From Verrucomicrobiota bacterium (GTDB taxonomy: Bacteria; Verrucomicrobiota; Verrucomicrobiia; Verrucomicrobiales; DEV007): DNA of 64,000 bases. A program made the translations under genes and the position numbers. Each line of letters starts with the position of its first letter. Positions within the stretch are counted from its first letter, which is position 1. Shown in pieces: positions 44,142 through 53,008 of the stretch. The notes under the pieces were generated by a model. The model did not search any database, was not told the origin of the DNA, and was given only the letters and a program-made list of their open reading frames with translations. The stretch is from assembly GCA_020630975.1 (NCBI GenBank), contig JAHDID010000004.1, positions 56,177 to 120,176 on the forward strand. Direction: 5' to 3'.

Positions 44142-44465
44142 ATGAAAGAAATCTTCAGAGACCCAGACTCAGCGAAAGTCTCACTTTGCCAATCGATCGT
44201 AGAGTCAGCCGGTATCCGCACACATCTGCGAAACGAATTCCTCTCCGCTGCGGAAGTTGTGATCCCGGTCTTCTACCCCGCCCTGTGCGTGGTCGATCCC
44301 GATGACTACCAGCGAGCGGTCGACGTGCTGAAAGAACACTTTGAAGCCGATCAAGAGCGAGCTCAACTGCCAGACATCGCCTGCCCTGAGTGTAGCGAAG
44401 AAAATCCAGCCACCTTCGACATCTGCTGGTCGTGCGAGGCTGCTCTAGTAGAAGAGGTCACATAG
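44142..44465 (+). CDS. DUF2007-like protein with zinc ribbon
   Basis: 107 residues. The first 75 are DUF2007-like (a small alpha/beta fold related to PII-type signalling domains): VSLCQSIVESAGIRTHLRNE and PALCVVDPDDYQRAVDVLKEHF. The end has CPECSEENPATFDICWSC, a two-pair zinc ribbon. It is probably cytoplasmic. It converges with lptB, with 17 bp between the two stops. Role unknown. Confidence 0.82.
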   Translation: MKEIFRDPDSAKVSLCQSIVESAGIRTHLRNEFLSAAEVVIPVFYPALCVVDPDDYQRAVDVLKEHFEADQERAQLPDIACPECSEENPATFDICWSCEAALVEEVT

Positions 44466-44482
44466 ACCACCCGTCTCTACAT

Positions 44483-46039
44483 CTACATCGAGAAGCGCTC
44501 TCCGAGATACAGCTCACGGCTGACGGGATCGTTGACTAGGAAGTCTCTAGGTCCCTCGCGCAGCACACGCCCCTCAAAGATGAGATAGGCACGATCGACT
44601 AGCTCCAGCGTCTGGCGCGCGTTGTGGTCTGTGATGAGGATGGCCAGGCCCTCCTCGCGCAGATCATGGACGATACCCTGGATCTCATTGACCGCGATCG
44701 GGTCGACCCCAGCAAATGGCTCGTCGAGCATGATGATGCTCGGATTTGGCACCAAAGAGCGAGCGATGGTGACACGGCGTTTCTCACCACCCGAGCAGGC
44801 CATCGCCATATTCTTTCGGATATGAGTGATGCTGAATCGCTCGAGTAGCTCTTCGCAGCGCTCTTTCTTTTCCTTTCTCGAGTAGTTCATGGTCTGCATG
44901 ACAGCCATGATGTTTTCCTCCACGGTGAGTTTGCGAAAGATCGATTCCTCCTGCGGGAGGTAGCCCATACCGAGACGGGCGCGCTTGTACATCGGTAGTT
45001 TCGAGACATCCATGCCATTGAACATGACAGTGCCTCCGTTTGGCGGGACTAGGCCGACGATCATGTAGAAGCTCGTCGTTTTTCCTGCCCCATTTGGGCC
45101 GAGCAGACCGACAATCTCGCCACTACGCACAGCGATGTTCACCCCATTCACGACGGTGCGTCCGCCATAGATCTTCACCAGTCCCTCAGTGAAAAGCAGT
45201 GAGCCTGAGGGATCGAGCCCAGCGAGATCAGAGCCCGAGACGAATTCCAGATTCTCACGATCGATGTTCTGCTGCTTGGCGCGGTCTTCACCAAAGGTGA
45301 AATCTTCGTTGCCCGATGGCCTTGCCTCTGATTGAGGCTCTGGCTTAGCTGCAGGTTTTGCTGCAGGCTTCGGCTCAGATACGACCTGAGACTTAGAGGG
45401 AGAAGGGGCGGGGGAAGGTTTGGCAGGCTGCGGCTCAGGCTGGGGGGCCTGCGCCGGTGGAGTCGAAACGACAGCAGATTGCTGTTTGGATTTCGGTGTT
45501 TGAGCGGGAGCCAACACCTGTGCCTGAGGTGTATTGACTGGCTCCTGAGGAGGAGGAGTGGATGGAGACACAGGGGGAGAAAGAGGTTTGGGCTGTCGAT
45601 TCGGTAGAGTGCGCGGATCGGCAGGTTGGGCAGGAGCCTGAGATACAGGCTGCTGCGGGCTTGGCTGGGCCGGTTGAGTCGTCTGGACGGGTGCCAGTGA
45701 TAAAGATTGTTGCGGAGCCTGCTGTGGTTGCTGTGGGGCAGCAGGTCTAGCTGGCGGCTGTTGCGGCGGCATTTGCTGCTGTTGAGGAGCGGCAGGCTGC
45801 TGCTGCGGTGGTTGCTGCGGATGCGGCTGCCCCTGCTGTGACATCTGCGCTGGCGACTGAGCCACCTGCTGCTGTGGCGGATGCCCCGGCGGTCTAGCGG
45901 GAGGCAATCCCCCTCCTGCTGCCGGCGGCTGCTGGGCAGCAGGAGGCGGCCCAGGCTGGCTGAGCCTGGCTCTCCCACGCGCCCTAGGCTGGGCAGGCCT
46001 TTGCGGTTGGCCTTGGTTGGGATCGTTAGATTGGCTCAT
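44483..46039 (-). CDS. lptB: LPS export ABC ATPase with long Pro/Gln-rich extension
   Basis: 518 residues. Residues about 280-518 are a full LptB-type ATPase: Walker A GPNGAGKTT, Q-loop LPQEES, signature CSGGEKRR (the usual first residue is Leu), Walker B IIMLDEPFAG and the H-loop ILITDHN. It powers LPS export with LptFG and the LptA/C bridge. LptB is normally about 240 residues. Here about 275 residues are added in front, made mostly of Pro, Gln and Ala (for example PQQPPQQQPAAPQQQQ) and likely disordered. A start inside would remove it, but the reading frame is open and in-frame Met codons are scarce before the domain. It follows the lptA-like gene by 62 bp. Confidence 0.88.
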   Translation of the reverse strand: MSQSNDPNQGQPQRPAQPRARGRARLSQPGPPPAAQQPPAAGGGLPPARPPGHPPQQQVAQSPAQMSQQGQPHPQQPPQQQPAAPQQQQMPPQQPPARPAAPQQPQQAPQQSLSLAPVQTTQPAQPSPQQPVSQAPAQPADPRTLPNRQPKPLSPPVSPSTPPPQEPVNTPQAQVLAPAQTPKSKQQSAVVSTPPAQAPQPEPQPAKPSPAPSPSKSQVVSEPKPAAKPAAKPEPQSEARPSGNEDFTFGEDRAKQQNIDRENLEFVSGSDLAGLDPSGSLLFTEGLVKIYGGRTVVNGVNIAVRSGEIVGLLGPNGAGKTTSFYMIVGLVPPNGGTVMFNGMDVSKLPMYKRARLGMGYLPQEESIFRKLTVEENIMAVMQTMNYSRKEKKERCEELLERFSITHIRKNMAMACSGGEKRRVTIARSLVPNPSIIMLDEPFAGVDPIAVNEIQGIVHDLREEGLAILITDHNARQTLELVDRAYLIFEGRVLREGPRDFLVNDPVSRELYLGERFSM

Positions 46040-46101
46040 AAGTGTAGGGAAAATACGGATCGCGCCGCAGCAAGTTAGAGAGAGTATCCGAGAAAAAAAG
46101 C

Positions 46102-47364
46102 TTAGCGCCCCAGATCTTTCATCTTGTTCTCGAAGCCAAGATTCCCGGTGATCTTGCCGGCTCCGGCGATCGGTACCACCAGGACGCTCCGTCCCTGTCC
46201 CTTTGGCGCATCGATTTTATACCGGCCATCACCCGTCAGCACGATGCGGGAGTCCTGAGAGTCGGTATTCACATACTGATCGCCATTCTGGATGTAGGGA
46301 GGGCCACCGGAGAGTGTCGTCACATTGGTAGCTGCCACATGGTGCGCCTTGCGTGCTTTCACGATCTGGAGCTGCTTCTGATCCCCCACCCGGCGGATCT
46401 CTACCATCCCTCCGGTAGCGGTCACCTCTTTCATTTGCTGCTTGTCGTCTAGGTTCACCAGCAGGTGGTCGCACTTCATCTCCATACCGCGCATCTGTAC
46501 GACCACGTCGCCTTTGAAGACGATCGTCTTAGCTTTCTGATTCGCCTCGGTCGTACTCGCGGTGATCACCATGGTATTGTCCTCTGGCTTCTGATTGCTA
46601 GCTGTGCTGGCAGGGATCAGATCTTTGTCTGGGCGAAATTTACTGGGCTTCGGGTAGCGTGGCTTGATCGCACTAGGAGCAGCAGCGCTAGAGAAAAGCT
46701 CCGGCGAATCGGGGATCATCTGCGGCGTCGGCTCGGTGCTGCGAGTCGGTATAGCCGGAGCCTGACTGGCATCGTAGGCTATCGATGGCTGCGGTGGGGT
46801 AGCCGCCGCTCGTGGGGTGGCTATAGGCGCAGGAGTCGGTGCTACCCCTGGAGTCGATCGCATCGGTGGCGCGGCCGATACCGGCTGAGACGCGACTGGA
46901 CGCGATATCGGGTCGATTGGTCCCAGCTTATTCACCAACTCCTGAGCCGCTGATTGTGCTGCCGACTTCGCCTGATTGATTTGGCTCTGATCGACATTGA
47001 ATTCCGGGATCTTCACCGGCTCGGCATTGGGGTCGACAGGACTCGCAAAGGTCCGACGTAGATTGGCCAGCGACTTATCAGTCTGTGAGACCGATGAGCG
47101 TGTCGCCGGCACGGCATTGGCGTCTTTGTCGCGCTGCTGATCAGCAAAGATCGCTGTCGCACTGCGCACGATCTCATCCGGATTTTGGCGGACTTTATTC
47201 ACCATCGCTTCGGGATTGTTCTTCGCCGATGACAAGATCTGCTGCACATCATTGTTTTGCAGGATGTTATTCAGAGCAGAGTTACCATCTGCATCTTGCG
47301 CAGCGGCCGGTATACATAGGCCAGCTAGCACAAAGGCAGCTGAAGAAAAAATAGAGCGATTCAT
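46102..47364 (-). CDS. lptA: LptA-like (OstA) periplasmic LPS bridge protein
   Basis: 420 residues with a signal peptide (about 1-22). The C-terminal 170 residues are OstA/LptA-like: TVFKGDVVVQMRGMEMKCDHLLVNL-type strands, ATGGMVEIRR and SRIVLTGDGRYKIDAP. The first 240 residues are Ala/Pro-rich and repetitive with low complexity, so this is longer than the usual 180-residue LptA. It should carry LPS across the periplasm. Order kdsA, lptC-like, lptA-like, lptB on one strand supports the role. Confidence 0.78.
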   Translation of the reverse strand: MNRSIFSSAAFVLAGLCIPAAAQDADGNSALNNILQNNDVQQILSSAKNNPEAMVNKVRQNPDEIVRSATAIFADQQRDKDANAVPATRSSVSQTDKSLANLRRTFASPVDPNAEPVKIPEFNVDQSQINQAKSAAQSAAQELVNKLGPIDPISRPVASQPVSAAPPMRSTPGVAPTPAPIATPRAAATPPQPSIAYDASQAPAIPTRSTEPTPQMIPDSPELFSSAAAPSAIKPRYPKPSKFRPDKDLIPASTASNQKPEDNTMVITASTTEANQKAKTIVFKGDVVVQMRGMEMKCDHLLVNLDDKQQMKEVTATGGMVEIRRVGDQKQLQIVKARKAHHVAATNVTTLSGGPPYIQNGDQYVNTDSQDSRIVLTGDGRYKIDAPKGQGRSVLVVPIAGAGKITGNLGFENKMKDLGR

Positions 47365-47415
47365 AGGTGAGTGAGTTGAGAGTCGAGTCAGAGAGACGAA
47401 CGGGGTTACAATAAG

Positions 47416-47910
47416 TTATTCAGGTACGGTGAAGGAAAATTGGCTACCCGCATCGGGAATGACCACGCGGACATTGCCCTCCATGGTCACGATTTCAGTG
47501 GTCATGTCGTAGCTGAGCACATCGCCCGTCATATTCATCTGGGTGTGATCTACCTCAGCAGGTGTCTTGCTGCGTAGCTTGCGCTCGATCAGGTGGAATT
47601 CGGCCTCCGCCATGAAGATCGTGCTAGCTACCCCGCCCTCGGCATCATAGGTGCGTATGGTCAGATTCACGATATCCAGCCGGTTGGCATCGACTCGCGT
47701 GATGCTCTCTGCCTCCATGACGGTGGCGAGTAGGCTGGTATTTTTATCATAGTTGGGCACCTTCACCCCACGAAAGGTCCGACCGATCGGGATACGATCG
47801 GAGAACTCCTTGGGGATCAGCCCATTGGCATACGCACTCTGCCCGACCCAACTCACTACCAACACTAGGCTGGCAAACATCGCGAAAGGAGATAGGGCAG
47901 GTCGAGACAT
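47416..47910 (-). CDS. LptC-like small secreted protein
   Basis: 164 residues with a signal peptide (about 1-28, ending at YANG). The body is beta-rich: NLTIRTYDAEGGVASTIFMAEAEFHL and a final VTMEGNVRVVIPDAG, which is how LptC/OstA-type strands look. A membrane anchor, as in enteric LptC, is not clear. It lies 20 bp after kdsA and 51 bp before the lptA-like gene. The call rests on position and fold pattern. Confidence 0.6.
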   Translation of the reverse strand: MSRPALSPFAMFASLVLVVSWVGQSAYANGLIPKEFSDRIPIGRTFRGVKVPNYDKNTSLLATVMEAESITRVDANRLDIVNLTIRTYDAEGGVASTIFMAEAEFHLIERKLRSKTPAEVDHTQMNMTGDVLSYDMTTEIVTMEGNVRVVIPDAGSQFSFTVPE

Positions 47911-47930
47911 GATACAAAAATAGTGAGCGT

Positions 47931-48761
47931 CTAAGAGCGGACGAGTTGGTAGATGCTGATTAGCTTTTTCAGCACTCCACCCAGCTGATCGAGAGGCACT
48001 TGGTTGGGCCCATCGCTGAGAGCCTTTTCGGGATTGGGATGAGTCTCCATGAATACCCCATCGCAGCCAGCCGCTACAGCCGACCTAGCCAATACCGGAG
48101 CCAGATACCCGTCGCCACCGCTGGAGGTGCCATTGCCACCAGGGCGCTGCACCGAGTGTGTCGCATCGAAAACAACGCGGCAGCCAGTCTCCTGCATCCA
48201 GGGGATCGATCTCATATCAGCAACTAGGGTATTGTATCCAAAACTGGAACCCCTCTCGGTAAGGAAAAAGTTGGGATTCCCAAAGGAACGGAGTTTCTCC
48301 GCAATATTCGAAACGTCCCATGGCGCCAAAAATTGGCCTTTTTTTACATTTACCACTCGGCCAGTGTCAGCAGCGGCTTTCAGCAGGTCAGTCTGGCGGC
48401 AGAGAAAGGCGGGGATCTGCAGGATATCGATGTATTTTCCAGCGATCTCCGCCTGCTCCTCAGTGTGAATATCAGTCGTCACTGGCACCCCCAGCTCCTT
48501 GCCGATCTCGGCCATCAGCTGGCAGCCCTCCTCGCAGTCCATCCCACGAAAGGAGTGCGCCGAGCTGCGGTTGGCCTTGTCATAGCTAGCTTTAAAGACG
48601 AATGGAGCGCCTACCTCGTCGGCTATCTCTTTGATCTGCGGTGCTACCTCGCGGATAAAAGACTCCGACTCGATCACACACGGCCCCAGGATGAAAAGGG
48701 GTAGATCGCCGCCCAACTTATGCGGGCCCACAGGTATCTCTGACAATTTTGATTCGCTCAT
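47931..48761 (-). CDS. kdsA: 3-deoxy-D-manno-octulosonate 8-phosphate synthase
   Basis: 276 residues, the expected length. It condenses phosphoenolpyruvate with arabinose 5-phosphate, the first committed step of Kdo for LPS. Motifs: LFILGPCVIESE, FKASYDKANRSS, GVPVTTDIHTEEQ, LQIPAFLCRQTDLL, VNVKKGQFLAPWD, VVFDATHSVQRPGG and VFMETHPNPEKALSDG. These fit the KdsA (DAHP synthase-like) barrel; Asn and Cys at the known metal-binding position were not judged. It starts the LPS cluster and faces the kinase gene across 164 bp. Confidence 0.95.
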   Translation of the reverse strand: MSESKLSEIPVGPHKLGGDLPLFILGPCVIESESFIREVAPQIKEIADEVGAPFVFKASYDKANRSSAHSFRGMDCEEGCQLMAEIGKELGVPVTTDIHTEEQAEIAGKYIDILQIPAFLCRQTDLLKAAADTGRVVNVKKGQFLAPWDVSNIAEKLRSFGNPNFFLTERGSSFGYNTLVADMRSIPWMQETGCRVVFDATHSVQRPGGNGTSSGGDGYLAPVLARSAVAAGCDGVFMETHPNPEKALSDGPNQVPLDQLGGVLKKLISIYQLVRS

Positions 48762-48775
48762 GGATTAAATTTGAA

Positions 48776-48849
48776 TAGCCGAAAGCATGCCTCGGCTACC
48801 TAGACTGGCAACCCGGGAATGCGCATCGCCCGAAAATCTTTGATTTTCG
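48776..48849. promoter_or_regulatory. Two hairpins between kdsA and the kinase gene
   Basis: TAGCCGA (48776-48782) pairs with TCGGCTA (48792-48798). CGAAAATC (48831-48838) pairs with GATTTTCG (48842-48849) around a TTT loop. Both lie in the divergent intergenic region, so they may act as operators or 5' UTR hairpins. No promoter boxes were assigned. Confidence 0.4.
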
Positions 48850-48925
48850 CTCGCAAAGGATGAGTGAATCCCTAAACTCACCAATACTCACATTCCGCCC
48901 GCACTGCTACCGCTGCTGCTAACCT

Positions 48926-51295
48926 ATGGATTCCGATTCCACTGATCTAGTCATCAACCAATGTCCTGAATGCAGTCAGGACCTGGATGTGACGGGCCTA
49001 TCTCCTTTTTCCAAGATCGCCTGTCCCTACTGCCAATCCTCGGTGCGCGTGCGCACACGGCTAGGTCAGTACCAGATCACACGCCTACTCGGCGAGGGTG
49101 GCATGAGCCAGGTCTTCGCTGCAGACGATGCCACTCTCGGCCGTCAAGTCGCGCTGAAGATCCTGCACCAGAGCCTGAGTCAGGACAAAAAACTGACCGA
49201 TATGTTCGAGCGGGAGGCCAAGCTGACCGCCTCGATCAATCACCCCAATGTGGTGAAGGTCTACACCGTGGGTGAGGAGAAAGGCTATTTCTACATCGCC
49301 ATGGAGCTGGTCGATGCTACCAGCATCGAGCAGATGATCGCCGAGCACGGTGCGCTGCCTGAGCAGACTGTCCTCAGCATCGCAGCCGATGTGGTGGCAG
49401 GTCTGAAAGCCGCCTACGCCAACAATCTGATCCACCGCGACATCAAGCCCGGCAATATGCTGATGACCAAGGACGGCACCACCAAGCTGGTCGACTTTGG
49501 TCTAGCCGTGGCGCAGGGCGGTGCCGATGAGAATGAAGATCTCTGGGCCACTCCATTCTACGTCCCACCAGAGAAGCTGGTGCGCGAGCCAGATACCTAT
49601 CTAGGCGACATCTACGCCCTAGGTGCCACCTGCTACCACGCTCTCGCCGGGAAGCCCGCCTTCCTCGCCAATACCAACTCTCTGGAAGAGCTGATCGAGA
49701 TCAAAGCTCAGGGAGTCGATCTAAAGGCTGCAGCACCCGATGCTAGCAAAGCCACCGTGAAGCTCTTCGAAAAGATGATGGCGCACTCGGCATCGAGTCG
49801 CCCAGCCTCCTACGACAAGCTGCTATCTCTAGTGGCCGAGTGCCGGGGCGAGAATGCCGCTAGCGCAGCCAGCAGCCACACCCCAGCTAGGCGCAAAAGA
49901 AAGTCACTCATCCCACTGGCCATCGTGGCCGCCGCTGTGATCGGAGCTGTCGCATGGTTCGCCACCCAAGGAGAAGGTGACAATGGAAACAACGAATTTA
50001 ACAGCCTGCTCGGCGGTCAGAATGATCGTGTCATCAGCGCCGAGGAGAAAGAAGCCGCCCGCCAGCTACTAGCTGGCCGCACTGCCATGGTCCGTGGCCG
50101 CCTCGGAGAGGCTCGCCAGACCTTTGAGAAGCTCGAGGGCAACGCCAGCTTCAAACAGCCAGTGAAAGCCTGGAACACCTTTAATCTAGGGCTCACCGAT
50201 CTCCTCATCGGCGAGGAAAAACGAGCTCGTGCAGCTTTCACCAAGCTCGGAGATCAAAAAGGCTTCGACGACAAAGCCCTAAAGCCCTACAGCAAGTTTT
50301 TTGGCAACATGGGCGACCTGCTAGCCGATCCACTGCCTACCGTGCGCAGCGAGATCACCTCCAATAAAGATAATTTCCAAAGCATCGGCCTACTAGCCGC
50401 CGGTCTGAAGAACTGGCAGATGGGCCATTTCGCCGAGGCCGATAAATTCTTCCAAGATTTCGCCCAGATCGAGACCCCAGTATCCGATCCCTGGATCGGC
50501 GAGCTGAAATCGGTCCTCGGCAACTACCGCGCCGACTATCAGGCCTATCAAAAGGCTCCCAATCCCTCCCGCAATATGGGCGAGGGCGAGCTCCGCAAGA
50601 CCATCGATCAGCTCAAAGAACAGCGCAAGCAGGCGAAAACCAAAGGCGCCTACCCTAAGCTCCTCGGCTCGCGTATCTCCCGTGGCGAACAATTCCTCAA
50701 ACAACGCAGCGCTCCCAAGCCCCCTCCTGCTACCAATAGCACCGAATGGACCGATGCTGAAAAGGCCGACCTACAGAGCCTCCAGGGGCTAATCAGCAGC
50801 TCGCTGCAGGGCCACCGCGATACGTATCTTTTCTCCGCCGCCGTCGTCAAAGTGAAGGAGACCGCACTCAACAGCCCGAAAGGCAAACTACTGAAAAGCG
50901 ATGTCGAGGCAGGCTATGCCGCCGCCGACCAATTTCTAGGTCAACTCGCTCAGCTACTGAACGACGGCCAATACAAAGGCTCGATCCTGCGCAAAGAGGG
51001 GCTACCTCTAGATGCCAGAGTCGCCGCCGCCACGGAGGAGCTGATCACGGTAGATCTCGGTTTTGGTCCCAATCCCGTAGAAGTCGAAAAATTCGAACCT
51101 CGCTGGATGGTAGAGGCTGCCGTAGCCCTGCTAGGCGAGCCCTCGAAAGATAAGCTACAAGCCTGGCGCAGTGCCTACTGGTTCGCCACCGTCATGGGTC
51201 TAAAAGAGCACTCCAATGCCCTAGGCCGCCGCCTAGTCAGCATCGACCCCAAATTTGCCGAAGACAGCAAGCGTTTTACTAAGCTGACTTTCTAG
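48926..51295 (+). CDS. Membrane Ser/Thr protein kinase with N-terminal zinc ribbon
   Basis: 789 residues. CPEC (13-16) and CPYC (33-36) form a zinc ribbon. The kinase domain spans about 48-305: glycine loop GEGGMSQV (56-63), VALK (Lys78), HRDIKPGN (170-177, catalytic Asp172) and DFG (190-192). It should be an active Hanks-type kinase. A basic patch (RRKRK) and one membrane helix (about 328-347) follow. The last 440 residues are extracytoplasmic, helical and TPR-like near the start, with no recognised sensor domain. It stands alone between kdsA and an IS4 element. Confidence 0.92.
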   Translation: MDSDSTDLVINQCPECSQDLDVTGLSPFSKIACPYCQSSVRVRTRLGQYQITRLLGEGGMSQVFAADDATLGRQVALKILHQSLSQDKKLTDMFEREAKLTASINHPNVVKVYTVGEEKGYFYIAMELVDATSIEQMIAEHGALPEQTVLSIAADVVAGLKAAYANNLIHRDIKPGNMLMTKDGTTKLVDFGLAVAQGGADENEDLWATPFYVPPEKLVREPDTYLGDIYALGATCYHALAGKPAFLANTNSLEELIEIKAQGVDLKAAAPDASKATVKLFEKMMAHSASSRPASYDKLLSLVAECRGENAASAASSHTPARRKRKSLIPLAIVAAAVIGAVAWFATQGEGDNGNNEFNSLLGGQNDRVISAEEKEAARQLLAGRTAMVRGRLGEARQTFEKLEGNASFKQPVKAWNTFNLGLTDLLIGEEKRARAAFTKLGDQKGFDDKALKPYSKFFGNMGDLLADPLPTVRSEITSNKDNFQSIGLLAAGLKNWQMGHFAEADKFFQDFAQIETPVSDPWIGELKSVLGNYRADYQAYQKAPNPSRNMGEGELRKTIDQLKEQRKQAKTKGAYPKLLGSRISRGEQFLKQRSAPKPPPATNSTEWTDAEKADLQSLQGLISSSLQGHRDTYLFSAAVVKVKETALNSPKGKLLKSDVEAGYAAADQFLGQLAQLLNDGQYKGSILRKEGLPLDARVAAATEELITVDLGFGPNPVEVEKFEPRWMVEAAVALLGEPSKDKLQAWRSAYWFATVMGLKEHSNALGRRLVSIDPKFAEDSKRFTKLTF

Positions 51296-51319
51296 CTACC
51301 AGTTCAAAACGAACGCCAA

Positions 51320-51354
51320 TTCAATAGGGTACAATTTTTATTCAATAGGGTACA
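51320..51354. repeat. Dispersed GGGTACA repeat, tandem pair
   Basis: TTCAATAGGGTACAAT (51320-51335) and TTCAATAGGGTACA (51341-51354), period 21 bp. The second copy is interrupted by the IS4 element: its last part, GGGTACAAT, lies at 52928-52936 on the far side. Confidence 0.8.
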
Positions 51355-51356
51355 GG

Positions 51357-51376
51357 CCACTAGTGTTGACATAAGG
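51357..51376 (+). repeat. Left terminal inverted repeat of the IS4 element
   Basis: CCACTAGTGTTGACATAAGG, an exact inverted match to 52909-52928. Confidence 0.95.
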
Positions 51377-51464
51377 CATGGCTGAACGGGCTATAACCAC
51401 CTTACTATTAGTCGCTTAAGGCGTTTTAATTACTTGACAAAAAGTCGGCCGCTGCACGCTGACG

Positions 51465-52925
51465 GTGAAAAATATAGAATCGCCTTCAGTCAGGCTGTCT
51501 ACTAGCGGCAGCGGCCTTATTCCTACTAACCGAAAAATCGCCGATCTTGCAAGGAAAACGAAGCTCTTTGAGCGGAAGCCTCGCAAACTGACTGCCGAAG
51601 GGATCGTAGTAGGATTATTATCAATGGTGGCTTTCGGCGATAAATCTTGTCGAGCTCTAGCTTTGGAGTTAGGAGTGACCTGCGATATCTCAGTCACCCG
51701 AAAAGCGGTCTGGAGATTTCTCCAAAAGCCAGCCATGGTAAGATTCTTAGAAGCTCTTCTGAGCTATGCTCTCAAGGAGTCTTTGAAACGCAAGAGGCAG
51801 GGATTGCTCTCAATAATCGGCGATGGAGTCCCCAATCTACCGGGCGTGAAGTCGATCCTTGTTGGGGATGCTACGACTATTTGCCTACATCCGTCCCTGT
51901 ATAAAGACTACCCTGGATCGCATAACCACCTAGATGTCGACAAATCTCATCTCAAAATCCAACTCACCGCTGATCTTCTCACTGGTGAGTTTGTAGATGT
52001 GAGCCTCGATCCCTATCAACGTAGTGATGGGACGGCAGCTCATGATATCCTATCTAAACTTGAAGCGGGTGATCTGCTTATCCGAGATCTTGGTTATAGT
52101 AGTATCGAGGTGTTTCAGCGTATCGACGAGCAAGAGGCATTCTTCGTGAGTCGTTTAAAATCTAGTATCAATGTCTACGACAGCAGTGGTGAGCAGATGG
52201 ATCTACTAAGATTTCTACAAACGCAGGCGACTCGACCAGAAGATACTGTCCGCAAATCTGTGAAGATAGGCAAATCTGCTCAATTACCATGCGAGCTCAT
52301 CGCCATTCGTGTGCCAGAAGAGATAGGGAATAAACGCCGTGCAGATCTTCGCCAAGACCATAAAGATAAGGGCTTTTCCGCGCCGAGTAAAGAACGCCTA
52401 GCTCGACTAGATTGGACGATCCTAGTGACCAATTTACCTGAAGAAACAGCTGATAATGAGCAGGTAAGAGAGCTATACCTAATGCGCTGGCGTATCGAAA
52501 ATATCTTTAAATCTTGTAAAAGTCATACTGGATTAATGGAGCTTATCCAGCATAAGACCAATGCCATGCACATGAAGTCGCTGATCTTAGCTTGGTTGTT
52601 ACTCATGATGATCTTGGCTAAAGGAGGCGCCTTTTCTATGACTCAGCTTCGCGAGCTATACTCCACCAGTGGTGAACCCGAGTGCTACGAGTTGGTAGTT
52701 CACAATGAAAGCCTGTTCAAAACCCTTACTAAGCGGGTGCTCACTCTCGGATTTTACATTGAGCTAGCGGGCTGCGACATGAAAATAGACAAACATATCG
52801 AACGAACCTCCCGCTACAGCGCAATGCACAACCAAACCGAACTAACAGATGGTCGCACTGCGCTCAGTGAGATCATCGCATCAGTCCTGGAGGTTGAAAA
52901 TTCTGGCTCCTTATGTCAACACTAG
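51465..52925 (+). CDS. IS4-family DDE transposase
   Basis: 486 residues from GTG 51465. The catalytic residues are visible: first Asp in LVGDATTI, second Asp in LLIRDLGYS, and Glu in YLMRWRIENIFKSCK, which is the Y-(2)-R-(3)-E-(6)-K signature of the IS4 family. The frame is intact and runs into the right terminal repeat, so the stop lies inside the repeat. No frameshift was seen, so the element may be active. Confidence 0.95.
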   Translation: MKNIESPSVRLSTSGSGLIPTNRKIADLARKTKLFERKPRKLTAEGIVVGLLSMVAFGDKSCRALALELGVTCDISVTRKAVWRFLQKPAMVRFLEALLSYALKESLKRKRQGLLSIIGDGVPNLPGVKSILVGDATTICLHPSLYKDYPGSHNHLDVDKSHLKIQLTADLLTGEFVDVSLDPYQRSDGTAAHDILSKLEAGDLLIRDLGYSSIEVFQRIDEQEAFFVSRLKSSINVYDSSGEQMDLLRFLQTQATRPEDTVRKSVKIGKSAQLPCELIAIRVPEEIGNKRRADLRQDHKDKGFSAPSKERLARLDWTILVTNLPEETADNEQVRELYLMRWRIENIFKSCKSHTGLMELIQHKTNAMHMKSLILAWLLLMMILAKGGAFSMTQLRELYSTSGEPECYELVVHNESLFKTLTKRVLTLGFYIELAGCDMKIDKHIERTSRYSAMHNQTELTDGRTALSEIIASVLEVENSGSLCQH

Positions 52926-52928
52926 TGG
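52909..52928 (-). repeat. Right terminal inverted repeat of the IS4 element
   Basis: CCTTATGTCAACACTAGTGG, exact complement of the left repeat. It overlaps the end of the transposase gene. Confidence 0.95.
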
Positions 52929-53008
52929 GGTACAATCGCGAAAAGCAGGCTACCCCAAACCACCAGTCCAACCAACGGGGACCCCAAAGCCCCCGCTGCT
53001 GAATGGAT

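Larger units (their letters stand above)
51357..52928 (+). mobile_element. Complete IS4-family insertion sequence (about 1.57 kb)
   Basis: Bounded by perfect 20-bp inverted repeats (51357-51376 and 52909-52928) around one full transposase gene. GGTACA is present within two bases of each end, which fits a target duplication of about 5-6 bp. The IR includes TTGACA (51366-51371) with TATAAC 20 bp on, a possible but loosely spaced transposase promoter. It lies between the kinase and gpmI genes and breaks neither. Confidence 0.92.

Noticed and set aside
45175-45978. Long minus-strand Arg/Leu/Ser-rich frame
   Set aside because: Shadow of the Pro/Gln-rich part of the lptB gene in another frame.
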